Source: Protonemura montana (taxonomy: Eukaryota; Arthropoda; Insecta; Plecoptera; Nemouridae). Taken from it: a DNA stretch of 64,000 nucleotides. Shown in pieces: positions 37,301 to 49,400 of the stretch. The DNA lies in contig OX387603.1 of NCBI GenBank assembly GCA_947568835.1, positions 7,166,701 to 7,230,700 of the forward strand, given 5' to 3'. Numbering within the stretch: position 1 is the first letter of the stretch; every line of letters begins with the position of its first letter. Below the pieces are notes generated by a model. The model saw only the letters and a program-made list of their open reading frames with translations. It was not told where the DNA came from and searched no databases. A program made the position numbers and the translations under genes.

Positions 37301-37724
37301 CATAGAAATTCTCTCAAGCCACGACGTATATTTACGGTGATATTCCTTCTTAATTTGAGTTATTTTTTTTCCTATTTTCTTGAAACGCACTTGTCTGACG
37401 ACGCTCAAGAAGTGTCGAGAGGAAAACTCGGAGAAAACTCGGAAAAGTGAAGTAACACGAGCGAGAATGGAGCAACGGCGAATTTAATGAGGTGGGCTGA
37501 AGGGTTCTGTGAGGAGGGAAGAGGGGGTTGGCAACTTGACACATTCAGAGCGACAATCTGAGGACAGAGGCTTAAAACAAATGTAAGAATTCAAGTTGTT
37601 TTGTTGAAAGGAAAGTCTGTAATAGAAATATACAATTTGCATCTAGTCAAACCACTATCGTCGTCCATGCTGAGTGATTTACAGTAACCACTTGTACAAC
37701 GAAGCTAATGGCGTAACCTGTACC
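34316..37724. other. AT-rich non-coding block
   Basis: A run of 12 G lies at 35,488-35,499. I see no gene or assigned repeat. Confidence 0.4.
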
Positions 37725-37930
37725 TTACACGTCAACACATGTTGACATCTAGTACGATTCCCACCTCACCCAAAGATCATGCGTTCAAATTCGAGGTTAT
37801 AGAGACAAATATTTTTACCGCTTCAAACAATAAACATATTTTGATTGGCTGCCAAGCAAATATCAAATTAACGGACTGTTACGTTGTAACGAACTACAAA
37901 AAAACCGATAATAAGTTTTCATAACAAGAG
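37725..37930 (+). mobile_element. Degenerate tRNA-headed SINE, second family, copy 2
   Basis: GCGTTCAAATTCGAGGTTA (37,781 onward) fits a tRNA B box and T-stem. The body GATTGGCTGCCAAGCAAATA then AAATTAACGGACTGTTA matches the copy at 32,826. An imperfect hairpin (GTCAACA / TGTTGAC) lies just 5' at about 37,731. Confidence 0.5.
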
Positions 37931-39301
37931 CCAGTTTTACAATGCCGAAAAAGATGACGTTCAGTTAAAGACTAATCTCCAAGATGACAGCTAATAAGAT
38001 ACTTTCATTCTCATCTGAACTCCGGGTTGCCCATTGAACATGAGATTGTAAAACTAGACTTATGCGGGCCCTTATCAGGGTGCGTTTTTTTCATGCTGTC
38101 CGGGGTATCAACCCTTTATCCTTTTGGGAAGTCGCTAAAACTGAATTCTCAACAACAAGACACGCAGTATCTACCTAAAGAGGATTGAATTTAGCTTTTT
38201 TCAACAAGGGGGGGGGGGGGGGGGGCTGTAAGAATGTAAACCCCCTTACTCCTCATGGTGAAATGCAGTATGCACCATATGCAAGAGTTCCTGTGAGCGA
38301 TTTGCTATTCATGCATTTGTTTACCTCCTTCCAATGCAGTGACAGGAATAGATCTAAGTTCTGTATCTTCTTTGATCTTATATAGTGTATCGCGAATACA
38401 AGGGAGACTTGTTGTGCTGGTTTATTTTATCAGCTTTACGCTGTGTACAATTTTGAAGTGAAGTGTTGAGTGGCGGATTTCTCGACATCGCGCCCTGATT
38501 GTCAACTCGCGGCGCATGTGTGCCGCACAAAAGAAAACAGGCAGCAAAAAATTATAAAACACTTTGATATTTTCTAGATGCATACACCGCTAATGAAAAG
38601 AGAGTTGTTTTGTTTTCATTTCGATGGTAACAGTTGTAATGACCAACGAAACTTTTTGTATTTGAATGCAAAAAGCATATTTTTCCATCCTAAAAAGAAG
38701 TTTTAATTTGAAATGACTGCGTGACACAGTTTTAACAACGCGCTGGATGAGGTTCATGTTATTTCGAAACATTGCCTAGTGGTGTAAAGATAATGATAGT
38801 GCAAACACGACCTGGAAATGTTGGGCAACATTTGTTTGTGTTTCTGCATCGCCGTGTAGCATCTATACCCACATAGCATGTTGCAGTGTGTGGTTTGTGT
38901 GCTGATTTGGTGTGTCACGTGGTTGTTTTGTTAGTTCGTCAATCCTCCCCGTCAGTTTGAACCACGTCGAGAGCGTCAACGCACATGCAACGAGTGTAGC
39001 TTTTGTTGGATGTGCAAAAGCGAAGAATCAATTTGACTATAACACCCCGAAAAATGGGGTTTCACGTTTTTTAGAGTCACTTCATTTTTATTTTCTCTTT
39101 GAAATTGTTATTTTTTTACCGAAAGTGCCCCTTGGCCATTCTATCTTCGATACATTTCAGCCCGCGAAAGTCGAAACACTAACTGATTTGTCACTCGAAG
39201 AATTCCACGAGAGCTAAGACAATACCAGCTTACTTTTCAATAGAGCCACTTTGAAGTAATGCTCTCCACTTTTTAAAATAATTACTTTTTCTGAGACAGG
39301 C
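37931..39301. other. Probable 5' intron of the giant-exon gene
   Basis: Contains 18 G at 38,208-38,225. If the acceptor at 39,318 is real, this is intron on the + strand. I could not identify the upstream exon. Confidence 0.4.
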
Positions 39302-39318
39302 GTGCGTTTCTGTTGCAG
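39302..39318 (+). other. Splice acceptor of the giant exon
   Basis: GTGCGTTTCTGTTGCAG is a pyrimidine-rich acceptor with AG at 39,317-39,318. From 39,319 the reading frame of the protein meets a TAA at 39,340-39,342. So the first 66 bases of the exon are 5'UTR and the preceding exon must be non-coding. Confidence 0.6.
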
Positions 39319-39384
39319 GTGCAGCGTCCAGAAGCGCGATAACGTCGAGTGAGAGCTCTTAAAAACTCGCCCAATCTTCCCATC

Positions 39385-42300
39385 ATGGATTCGTGCACGC
39401 GAAACATCCGAATCGCGAGCTCCTCTTTTGTTTGCCAAGACAATGAGGGAGATTACTTACCTCCGCAGGAGAAATACGTCTGGAAGAAAAAGGCAGCAAT
39501 GAAAGATTTACCCCGGTTTGCAGACGAAGAAAATCGAAAGAACCCACCATTAACGGAGTCGAGTAGTTTTTTTGAAGAGGTGTCTTACATTAAAACAAAG
39601 CAGGAAACAGAGTTATTGGAGGGCGTTTTCACCTCTCCGGTGCCAAATTGCGAACGGGTTAAGATCAGAAGTCCACGCGAGACACAGGACATAGACATTG
39701 GTGTGGTGTTTACAGTGAATATCTTACAAGTTTCGAAGGGTAAGACCGATGATAATGACCTCGACGAGGACAGAGATTGTAAAGACCACCACCTCGAGAG
39801 AATCGGGTTTGATATGTTTCAAATTCCAGAGCTCTGTGATTTGAACGGCGTCGAGCTGTCCCCTTCTGACGGAGACGACTTTTCGGAAGAGGATTGGAGC
39901 CCCAGGGCGCCTATCGCTGATCTGTCCCTTGAGACAGCGCCATCGCCGACGCTCGACGGACGTCGCGGGCGTCGAGAGCGGCCCGTGCCCCATGGGTTGG
40001 CGATTTATTCAGACGACGTCGGGAAATTAGGAGACGAATTAGCTGCTTGCGAGGCGAGCAAAGAAAACTCGGATGTTAACGATGACAAGTGTTTAAACAT
40101 TAGTAAAGATGAAGAAAGATATGCGCGAGCTGAGCGGGAAAATTGTTATCAAGATAAAGCTGGACTGACAGCAGAGGTATTGATTTTAAGACCTGACGAG
40201 CAGTCGTCGACGTCGTCGTCTTCGTCTGATGAGGAGGAGCACGGAAGCACTGTACTGAGTAATGCATGCTCGCTGAGTGCGTACAATCCTTGGAGTGACA
40301 GAGACCTCTCCGATGTGCAGGAGGAGGACGAGGACGAAGTCGACGCCGAAGCCGAGAACGAGCGCGATTTTTCCGGCACCAAAAGTGAAGTACAAGACGT
40401 CGTCGAGCGTGAAGAGACTTTGGTACAGCGCGAGGTTGATAACACATTTGACGAGAAAAGTAAAGGGGAATACGACGCGGAGGAGACGTTGATTCCAGTC
40501 GCGCTGAAGGAGCGACGATGCGAAAAGAACGACGCAGACATCGACGCCGAGGGTAGGCCGATAAGCTGCCGAGGGGAAGATACCGAAGCGATGGGGGCGA
40601 CGTGTCCCGAACAGCGAAAACCTGCAGCAGCGTCGTCGGTCGCGGTCGAAACCCAAGCCTGTGGAATCGCGGCGAAATACGACACGCCGATGCTGGCAGA
40701 CCACACCGACGCCGTCCCACATGTGTTCGTCCACATAAGAGCAGAACAAGATGTCGTAGATAACCGCATCTCCCTCGACAACAACAAGGCGTTGAAATTC
40801 GCAGGCGGTGGCGGTAGAAAGGGGTCAAGGTCTAGGGATAAAGACAGTCCTCTGCGGCGAGAAGAAGAGGAATTGGGTTACGCAAAGGAACTTAAAGCGC
40901 CAATCGACCTACGGCAAGAAATAGGGGCCAGAGCGTCAGAGCATGGCGACGAGGTCCGTGGCCTTGCGAAGGGGCGTCGGGGCGAATGCGACGCGATCGC
41001 CCGGCAGACGGCGGGCAAAGAGCGTGACGACGTTCCCACGGGGTGCGCGTCGGACAACGGAAGCGGCGTTCACGCGGAACGCGGGCGGGAAGGGCTAGTG
41101 CAGGACGCAGTCGAGCACGCGAGTGGCGCCGGGGACGGCCGAAGTGGTCCCCGCATACAGTCGACAGACGTGTATGATAATCGCAAACGAGTGGAAAGTG
41201 AAGTAGTTCATCATCTTTACCGTGGGAGCCGTCATGGGAACGCGCTCGACGGCGAGAGTAAGGCGGGCTCTAATCTGAACAACAACAACAACGACATTGA
41301 GTGTGTACGCGCAGACGAGTGCGGCGTCGCTGCATGTCGGGACTGGGTAAAAACGTCTTGTCAATCTTGTTCGCGGGCCGCGCGACGCAGACACAAAGCA
41401 ATTCCTTTTATCGAGGAGACCAGTTCGTCGGCGACATCGACGGAGAATTCTCCGCGCTCCGATTGCGGCTGCGAGACTCGCGAAGGTGGCACGAGCGCGT
41501 CAATGCTCCTGTCGGAAGTTCCGTACTCCTGCGAGGAGATGCCTTGCTGTCAGTGCCAAGGGTCACTCCAGGGCGGGACGTGTCTGCCGCCATCCCGGGA
41601 CCAGCTCGTCTCGGTCTCCTTGGTCCAGAAAGTCCAGCATTCCGACAGCTCTTCCGCGCCGTCGGAGTTGAGCTCAGATTCCGAGCAGGACGCCGACGTC
41701 TACCTGGCCGGCCTCGTCGAGAGCTATACGCATATCTTACAGCCTCTACGTAAGCTCTCCGAATTCAGCTGGGAGAGCATTACGGTGAAGCCGACGCCGA
41801 CGCTGCCAGGCGATAAGCCTACGGCGCGTCGCCTCCTCGCCTGCCGGTGCCAGCGCGCGAGCGGATGCCTACACCTGCACCTCGCGTCGGCGTCGGCGGC
41901 AGAGGGTGGCCTATCGAGCGGAGGCGGCATGACGGCGATGGACCGAGCGGCGGAGGCTGAGGACGAACGCACGCCGACCGAACCCGACTTCATGACCGAC
42001 CGCGATGGAATATTGACCCAAAAAGGAAGAGAAATGGCGGTTAAAACACACACTGGTAACAGAGACGGAGCGGCCTGCAGCGAAAGAGAGATGATCGGCC
42101 GAGCGGAGGCTGCCGGACACGGCGACAACGAGTCGGACAGAGACGAGGATATTTGGCACGAGTGCGAAAGCGAACCGAAGGGAGGTTCGGCGAAGGCGAC
42201 GCCGAGCGCGACGGAGCGATGGGAGGACCGCGAGCGCGACGAGGACGCAGGGTGTGGCGCGGCACGGAGAGTGTCCTTCGCGTCGGCGCGGCGGTCGCAC

Positions 42301-44734
42301 GACGCCGCGGAGGCGGACAGGGCACACAGTAGCGGCAGCGACGGAGCAGGCAGCATCGCCGGCAGTGCACGGGACGTCGACGCCGTCGACAGCACAGCTG
42401 AGTCGTTGACAGCCGGTGCAGGGGACAGCGAGCGCTGTGCACCGAGGCCCGGGGACAGCGGTGACCCGCGTGCGTCGCTCCAGCAGCACAGTGGTGACAG
42501 CGAACGTAATGGAGTGAAACGTGCGCTCGTAGAGCGGCATGCAGTGATTAGTTCGGCAGACAATGCGCATTGTTTAGAGGAGTCACGCGGTGGGAACGAG
42601 CGTGCTGCGCGCGGTAACCTCCAGGTGAATGGCTCACGTGGGCCAAGTCGACAACTAGGCAGTGTTTTTGTGTCGTGCGACGCGAGTGGTGGAGACGTTG
42701 TTGACTCGTCGAGTGAAGGCGTCGCGAGGTTACAAAGCGTCAGCTTGCAAAGCGTGTGCGTGAAATCATCGTCCGCACGTCTCGATCACGGCACGCACGG
42801 TGCAGCGGGGGTTCCACGTGGCGAGTGCATTGGCGACCGAGCAGGAAGTTGCAAGGAAGTTAGTGACCTGGTTTTGACTGTCGACAGGGACCGGCAGGGG
42901 AACAAGCCGTCGTTTGCAAAGAGTGTTTGCCACTCGGACGGCGGCGCGTCTTTGGAGAAACCAGGCGCAAACGTCAGCGAATTAGACGCGAGAGCTCGAG
43001 TGGCGTCTGAATATGGGCCTGACGAAGAGCGACCAGATTCTTCACGTAACGAGCGCGCCGGGGCAAAAAGTCGCTGCGGTCTAGAGAGTGGAGTGTTCGT
43101 GTCGGACCGAGGTGCTCAATCGCCTCCGATAGCAAACAGTAAGCTCGCCTCACCTAAAGGAAGCAGTGGACAGAGTCAAGTGAGCGATAACGAGGTTAAT
43201 TACTTGGCTATTTTATCAGGCATTACCGAGTCGGCAATCGAATTGGAAAGCAATATCAAGAAAAACTTAGGATTGTCGATTTCCGATTTGAAAACATCGT
43301 CCGCAATCAAGCCAAGTGAAGCGATCGAAGCAACTCGATATTCTGGCTTAATTAATCGGGAAGAACACGACTCGACTAATGAGCGATGCTTAATTAGTAA
43401 TGTGAATGCCAATTCAGAGTTTCACGGTTGCTCGGCCACTCCACCCAAAGACGCCGAGACTCTTGAGAAAATAAATCAAGTCCTTTCTGGAGAACCTACG
43501 TTATTAGAAAACTCCGATAGCAACACAGAAACTAGTCAATTGAAACTTTGCCAAAGACCGACTGCGTCGATACCACGCCGTTCGGTAGGTGACAAGCCCG
43601 GAGTCCGTCCCGTGACCGAGTTAGCAAACACTGGTGGGTCGCTGCCACCCTCTTCAGGTCCAGTGCCCGTTGGCCTAAACGCGATCAGCATTGGTTGCAG
43701 TTGCAGCACTGGCGAAGTCCATGGTTCGACAGACAGTTTGGCGCTGCCGCCTTTTCATTACAAAGACAGACGTTTAGCCGGCGGAGGGCAGGCGGGGAAC
43801 GAGCCCCAAAGTGCGAATGCGATCTGCAGCAACTTGCGAGCGATCCTCAGTCCCGATGGGTGTGCATTGAGCGACCAAGATGAGTGTAGTTCTGGAGGGT
43901 GCAGAAGTTTTGACATCTTCGGCGAAGGCTACGAGGAACGGTTAGTGCACAGAGGGGGTGATAAAGCTAATGGAACGACCTTCACCGGCGCTGCTGACGA
44001 CTTAAACGGACAACGCGAACAAGTTTGGACCACACAGAATTGTCTTCTTGACTTTGACAAGCACGAGGCAAGTTTGTACAAGAGTTTCCGCGATCGTGGC
44101 TTCCACGAGGAACATGCTTACGCGCGAGATGCTGACGACGGAAAGTGGACGCACGCCGAGGCCGAGCTGTTGACTTGCCAGGTGTGCGACCATCCCGACG
44201 ACGACACCGACGCCATGAGGCAAAAACATAAGGGCTCGTCGAGCGACATCGAAGACGCCGACAAGGCACCGACGACGGTGGTTGTCAAACAAAACGGACA
44301 GATCACCAAGTCGATACTGAAAACGATAGCGAAACGTTCGAATTCGAAGAAATCGAAGAAAGAACCGACCAAGAAGAAGAACCGTGTGATTTTTAACGAG
44401 AGTCTGAACACGTCTATCGATGCGGACTACGTGATCCTGGTGCGCGAGGAGGAAGAGTATGAGTACGAGTGTTCGGACGATGTAGCTTGCACTTGTAACA
44501 TGAGGCCGGTGGAACGCGAGATGGTCAGGATTGACAGGAGTGGCGGAGGGTACGACCTGAACATTGCGGACCAGTGTTCAGCGTTCGAGCCACCCACTGA
44601 CTTTGTCGACCAGCTCACGCTGAGCCCTCCTGAGGGGTACAAGGATGGCAACTCGCATTTTTACTACCATCAGCCGCTGAGGAACATCAGCACCAAGGGG
44701 CCGACGCCGGATGAGGTTCACGGCGAGGAGTCTG
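39385..44734 (+). CDS. Giant exon: acidic disordered protein with PP1-docking motifs, N-terminal 1,783 residues
   Basis: I do not recognise the family. The start is the ATG at 39,385 (CATCATGG); a GTG further 5' lies in the 5'UTR and is not a credible start in an animal. A TAA lies in frame at 39,340. The exon ends at TCTG followed by GTAAGT, leaving phase 1, so the protein continues and the TAG at 44,743 is intronic. Most of the 1,783 residues are Asp/Glu/Ser/Arg-rich and look disordered, with serine runs before acidic clusters (about 270-292) typical of CK2 sites. There is no signal peptide or membrane helix. Cysteine-rich patches lie at 640-662, 694-733 and 820-828. A helix-like stretch lies at about 1,272-1,310. 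Near the C-terminal end are SILK (1643-1646), a Lys/Arg-rich stretch resembling a bipartite nuclear signal, and RVIF (1667-1670), followed by an acidic run. A further RRVSF lies at 961-965. Inference: a PP1 regulatory or targeting protein. Coding status is very secure; the role is not. Confidence 0.93.
44311..44394 (+). other. SILK plus RVxF PP1-docking pair
   Basis: SILK is encoded at 44,311-44,322 and RVIF at 44,383-44,394, with 20 residues between. Known PP1 regulators that use both motifs carry SILK on the N-terminal side of RVxF, as here. The spacer is strongly basic and the flank after RVIF is acidic. The order and spacing make a chance pair less likely, but short linear motifs always need a binding test. 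Confidence 0.6.
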
Positions 44735-44740
44735 GTAAGT
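44732..44740 (+). other. Splice donor ending the giant exon
   Basis: CTG followed by GTAAGT is a consensus donor at 44,735. The coding frame is left in phase 1. Reading on would add only Gly-Lys-Ser before TAG. Confidence 0.85.
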
Positions 44741-46335
44741 CATAGTTTAGCTGACGAATCCTAGCTTTTGGGAAATTGTATATCTCTTGGATCAGCAGGT
44801 TCCTTCTCTCATTTAAAAGCGTTGTTCTAGCCTAGAAAGGACTCGTCACAATTTCTACACCACCTCTAAAATACCAAGGTGAATGCTCTATGCACACTGG
44901 CATGCATGCCGAGCTGTCGGAAAATCTGTCAGAAAGCTTCATAATAACAAGCCTGGTAACCCTTTTTGATGAGAATTTAGTAATTTACGCAAAGAGCCTG
45001 GAACAGCACGTCATGTGGTTATGCCATGAACTTTAAAATGGGAACACAGAAATTATGTTCAGCTTTTGAAAACACATGGGTTAGCAGTGTGGCACTTCTA
45101 TCGTCTTGTAGCGGGTGCGGCACTACCACCGTAAATAGAAATATGGTGATTGAAATTAAAGGTGATCTCAAGCACGAGCACTAACAATTTGATCTTCACA
45201 GAGGGTGCTTTAAAAAATTTTGACTGAATTAATCCAAGGGATGTTTGAAAATGCCTGAGTAAGTCGCAGATCACGGCACTTCCACTTATTATTGAAACTC
45301 GTGTAAGCGGATTGAAGCTTTAGTCGTGCCTTGTCAACCACTAGATCCATTCACAAGAAATCTCGTAGAGTTATATATGAAAATTCAGAAAACCTTTTAT
45401 GTCAAAGGTCAATACCGCGTTTGGAATTTCTCGAGCATGAATTTGGTCGAGTCTCCTTTCGAAAAGTTTTCATGCGTCGATGAACTTCCATGTAATTCCC
45501 AGAACCTCTGAACCCCGATTTTCCATTAGACTTGGTCGTTTCTTTCACTCGGGAAAACTCGCTCATGATAATTTCATCAGGGAAAATTTATTTTTAGAAC
45601 GCAATATAGATTTCTCGCGGAATTGTCTCGCTACCTGAAGTCTGAACAACTGTTTTCCTTTGCTCTTTCATTGCGTCTTTACTCGACTGCGTGGACATTT
45701 AGAAGCCGTCTATTTTTAGACGACTTTTGATCCAAAGACAGATTTTATTTTAAGAAAACACGAAGCTGTATCCAGTTAAAACACGACATTTCCCTTCTCA
45801 TTAAACGACAAGGAAAATCTAGAACGTATTTTATAAAATGTTAGCTGCACAAAGCTGCACATTGAATTAAAATTAACTTGATTTTCTCGTTTCAATCTTT
45901 ACATAAAAATTCAATATACGTTTTTTTTCCACTGTTGGCGCCATCAGCCCTGCTCAGCGTACCGAGGATTTTTCCAGAGCATGACATGTTTTAGTTGTTT
46001 ATTTTGGAATGAATTGTGGATCTCGCAAAGCCATTCTGCGATCAAAGCCCGCTCTAGACAGCCATTGCAGGGACGAGACGAGACAGTCAAGGCCTGAGCA
46101 GAAGATTCAGACTTGAAACTCTCGCGAGGCTGTGACTCGGAAAATGTCAGTAACTTTTCCTGACTGTTTGGCAGTTGTTAAATCGATTCAGACGAATTAA
46201 CGAGACGAAGTTCTCGGGAAGTTTATTGTTTATTTGATGTTCGGATTTGCGTTTGACGTTGAGCTTTGCAAGTCTTCGTTACTGGATTTGAAATTCTACC
46301 AAGTACATTGAATTGTAATTTTTAAGAACATCTCT
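44741..46335 (+). other. Probable intron after the giant exon
   Basis: AT-rich, no secure exon. A candidate acceptor at 45,188-45,201 would add E G A L K N F D and a stop. Other good acceptors, such as CATTTTCTCTTTCAG at 47,338-47,352, also give only a few codons before a stop. I cannot choose among them from sequence alone. Confidence 0.4.
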
Positions 46336-46462
46336 GGTTTGACAACGGGTCTTATGGCACTGGTCTTAAGGCATCGGTGAGTAAGTGATTTATAATGATG
46401 AAAATAGCCTAGCCTAGAAGTGCGGAGGTTAAGTCCGATGCTAGCACGAAACCTAGAAGTCA
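46336..46462 (-). mobile_element. 5S-headed SINE, 3' fragment (copy D)
   Basis: GGTTTGACAACGGGTC, GCACTGGTCTTAAGGCATCG, GGTGAGTAAG, ATGATGAAAATAGCCTAGCC and TTAAGTCCGATGCTAGCACG follow copy C in order. It stops before the head, as in a 5'-truncated insertion. Confidence 0.7.
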
Positions 46463-49400
46463 AATAAATGTAAATGCAAACTGAGATAAAGGTATACAGG
46501 TAGATTTATACTATGCAAGCGCATTGTGCGACAAATTACGTTAATGAAATCTAGATTTCTCTGACGATGACAGACGTATCAGGGGCGGTTTATTGTTTTC
46601 TTCCAACAAAAAATGCCCCTTATGTAGCCTTTTGTACAACTTTGTTGCGAAAAGAGCACATCGATCGCTATCGCAGTTGGGGGTTTTATATGGAGTATAT
46701 CACATTGGAAGTTTTACCATTAGCAAAACTTCTCAAACTTATGACGTTTCTTTCATTTAATGGTTCGTATATTTATAGTTATCGCTTTAATTTCCAATCT
46801 TTTCAATCAGTTGGGGCCGCTGCCTCGGTGCTCGCAAATCATAGCTTGGTAAACTACAGTCTGGTGCTAGCAAAACGATGACGTGCACAGCGAATTGAAG
46901 CAATTTTCAGAGATTTGCACGCAAGATCGATCACCCGCCTACGCTCAACAGCAGCACCTATTATTTCACTGCCAGAGATCGCCATTTGTGCCTCTCTCAA
47001 AACGTTCATTGCTATAATGTAGACCGTTTTCAATTTTGAAAGGATTACGTTGATCTGCGATGCCACTTTTTGGTCGCTCTTCTGGGACGTCCCATAAAAT
47101 CTCATAATCCGGAACATGGACGCATTTCTTCAGCTGAGCATTCTCAAAGCTGACAACTACCACAATGAATGATGTAATTATACCATTCATATCTCAGAAT
47201 TATTATCTCTTTTTGGACAAAACTTAAGAAATATGTTGCCCGCGAAACACTCTTCCCGTTATTTTATGAAATATTGCCGGAACGAACGTGAAAACAAAGA
47301 CCCAACGTTGATATATGAAACGATTTCCTGTACCTGACATTTTCTCTTTCAGTAGATCAGTAATTCTCCGGTTCAAATACAAACCCGTGGGGCTTTAAAA
47401 GAGCTTACCCGAGAGATGGTGGTACATTCGGCCACTAGAGCCCCCACCGGCCACCGGCGCCCCGTTCCAACCACCCCACCGACCACGACCTAACTACGCC
47501 CGCCGACGTCGTTAATTATTCACAGTGCTGAGGAATGGTTGGGAGACTGTAGCTGTTGCTTGGGGTGAGATGCCCGTAGAGCAGGCAATGGTGATAAGGC
47601 CCGTGTTTTACCTGCATCGTTTGCGAGAGCAAATTCGCGAGGGGCGCAATTTGCTATAGAAGCCGATAAATTAATTGCAAGACTCGGTACAAATTTTATG
47701 CGTTGCCATGTACGTTCTCTATCATTGGAGCGATGCTACTAGAGAAAAATAATCAAATACAGTCTAGCCCGTGCGACAGTCTAGCCCGCTAGAAAAGATA
47801 CCAGCACAAGGACTGTCCCCTGCATTGCTATATATTTATGAATTTAATTTCATTTACGAATTTAGTCTTAGGATTTCAAAATACTTATTACATGAGCAAA
47901 ACAAAAAAATCCAAAGACTGCTTTATAATTGGTAGAAAAACACTTATAATTTCTCAAAAAACAAAACATCTTGGCACGACAAAAGCTTTAGCGCAAAAGG
48001 AAAATGGCAGACACAAACGGTGTGATTTCTACTAGTTTTTTAAAATGACAGTTGGCCCACATGACAACCCAAAACGACCAGTAGCGCCTCTGACGGAAAA
48101 ATATGCTGAACGGAGTATAGATCTCTGTTATAATCTCTTTTTATTTTGATCGTGAATGCTGGATGGTAGCGAACAACACTTATAACTTCCACTGTCTCAA
48201 CTTACACTAACACACGCGGTCATTGTTAGTAACAGTTATGTGTTATTTGTGCACGAGGAGAGACACGTTACGCTGTACGTGATTGTATTTCGATATACTT
48301 CGGACATGTCTGCATTGTTTGTTGGCATAACACCTATCGCGTAGCTCGAAGTGCCCATCCCTCATTTGAATCGTTGTATTGGACATTGCATGCACCGTCC
48401 CGTGCCCGTTTGGAAACGATTCGCCATTTGCGAGCACGCTTTGCAAAACGAACCATTCTTGACCTTAATTTGCACGATTGTGCAACGGGTAAGTTTGCTT
48501 TGCTGATACTAGATGTATATAACGTGCAAGCAATTTATTTCAAGAATAATTGCATTGGTGCTCCGCCCAGATTTTTTTGTGTGGAAATTTTGTAATATTT
48601 ATATGGAAGTTTTGTGAGAGAAGAATATGGGGCGTGTTGAATTATGGCTGTGAACGTTTATTGAGGCAATTTAGCGGGGTTTTTGGCTAATAAATTCGAT
48701 TCCCGAGCACACATTCTTAATTATGAGGTCCCGCCCATAAAGAAAAGAGGGTTTCAGAAGTTATGCGGAAGAAATTAATAAGCGTAGGTCGAGGAGGAAC
48801 GAGGTGCAAAGAATTAATCGGGAGCTGGGAATTTTAATTTTATACGCAATTCCGCGCCTTTCCTCTAAATTGTCTCATAAAAATGCGAAATGAGTGAATA
48901 TTTAGTGACAAAGTTTAGAAGATGTTGAGCTAATCATATACTCTTGGGATCTGATAGCCAGGATCTGCCACACCGACGTTGATCAAACGAATCATAACAG
49001 GACAATTTTGGAAAAAAATGAATATACAAAATAACGGTTAAAATGAGCCAGTAGATACTTATTTTCTGTTTTGGTGTTGTAAAAAAAAATATTCCCCATG
49101 GAAATGAAAGACAATGACATGTTAAAATATGAAAACCGCTCAGTTCCTTGAACTTTTCTGCAGCGATCAATGTACCTAAACGTAACCGCTTTACTTAACC
49201 TGAATTATTTTAACATTTTACACCTCATTCGAGTAATGAATTGTGCAAGAAGTGAGCACTTATCACTTAACATAATATCTTTATCACGTATAGTACAACG
49301 TCGGTTACTTTCGTTAGCGCCTCATTCATCGAGATAGAAACATTACGCTTGTCCGCACCAGCATTTTGTCGAGCTAATTGTGTAAAAGAAGTAAAGAGAG

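Noticed and set aside
39349-39384. GTG start 36 bases before the ATG of the giant exon
   Set aside because: GTG initiation is a bacterial convention. The ATG at 39,385 has a good context and an in-frame TAA lies just upstream at 39,340.
40100-42570. Long antisense frames of 187-279 codons under the giant exon
   Set aside because: They follow from the GC-rich, CpG-rich codon pattern of the sense strand. They consist of Arg, Ser, Cys and Val runs and have no domain.
39385-44734. Assignment to the LMTK kinase family (large PP1-binding exon)
   Set aside because: Those proteins have a kinase domain encoded before the large exon. Here translation starts inside the exon and the C-terminal motif sequence does not match what I know of that family.
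44735-44745. The TAG at 44,743 as the true end of the giant protein
   Set aside because: The frame passes through a consensus GTAAGT donor ten bases earlier. Splicing out of the exon is more likely than a stop in that position.
45202-45227. A terminal exon adding E G A L K N F D
   Set aside because: The acceptor is acceptable, but at least three other acceptors downstream give equally short endings. There is no polyadenylation signal that singles it out.
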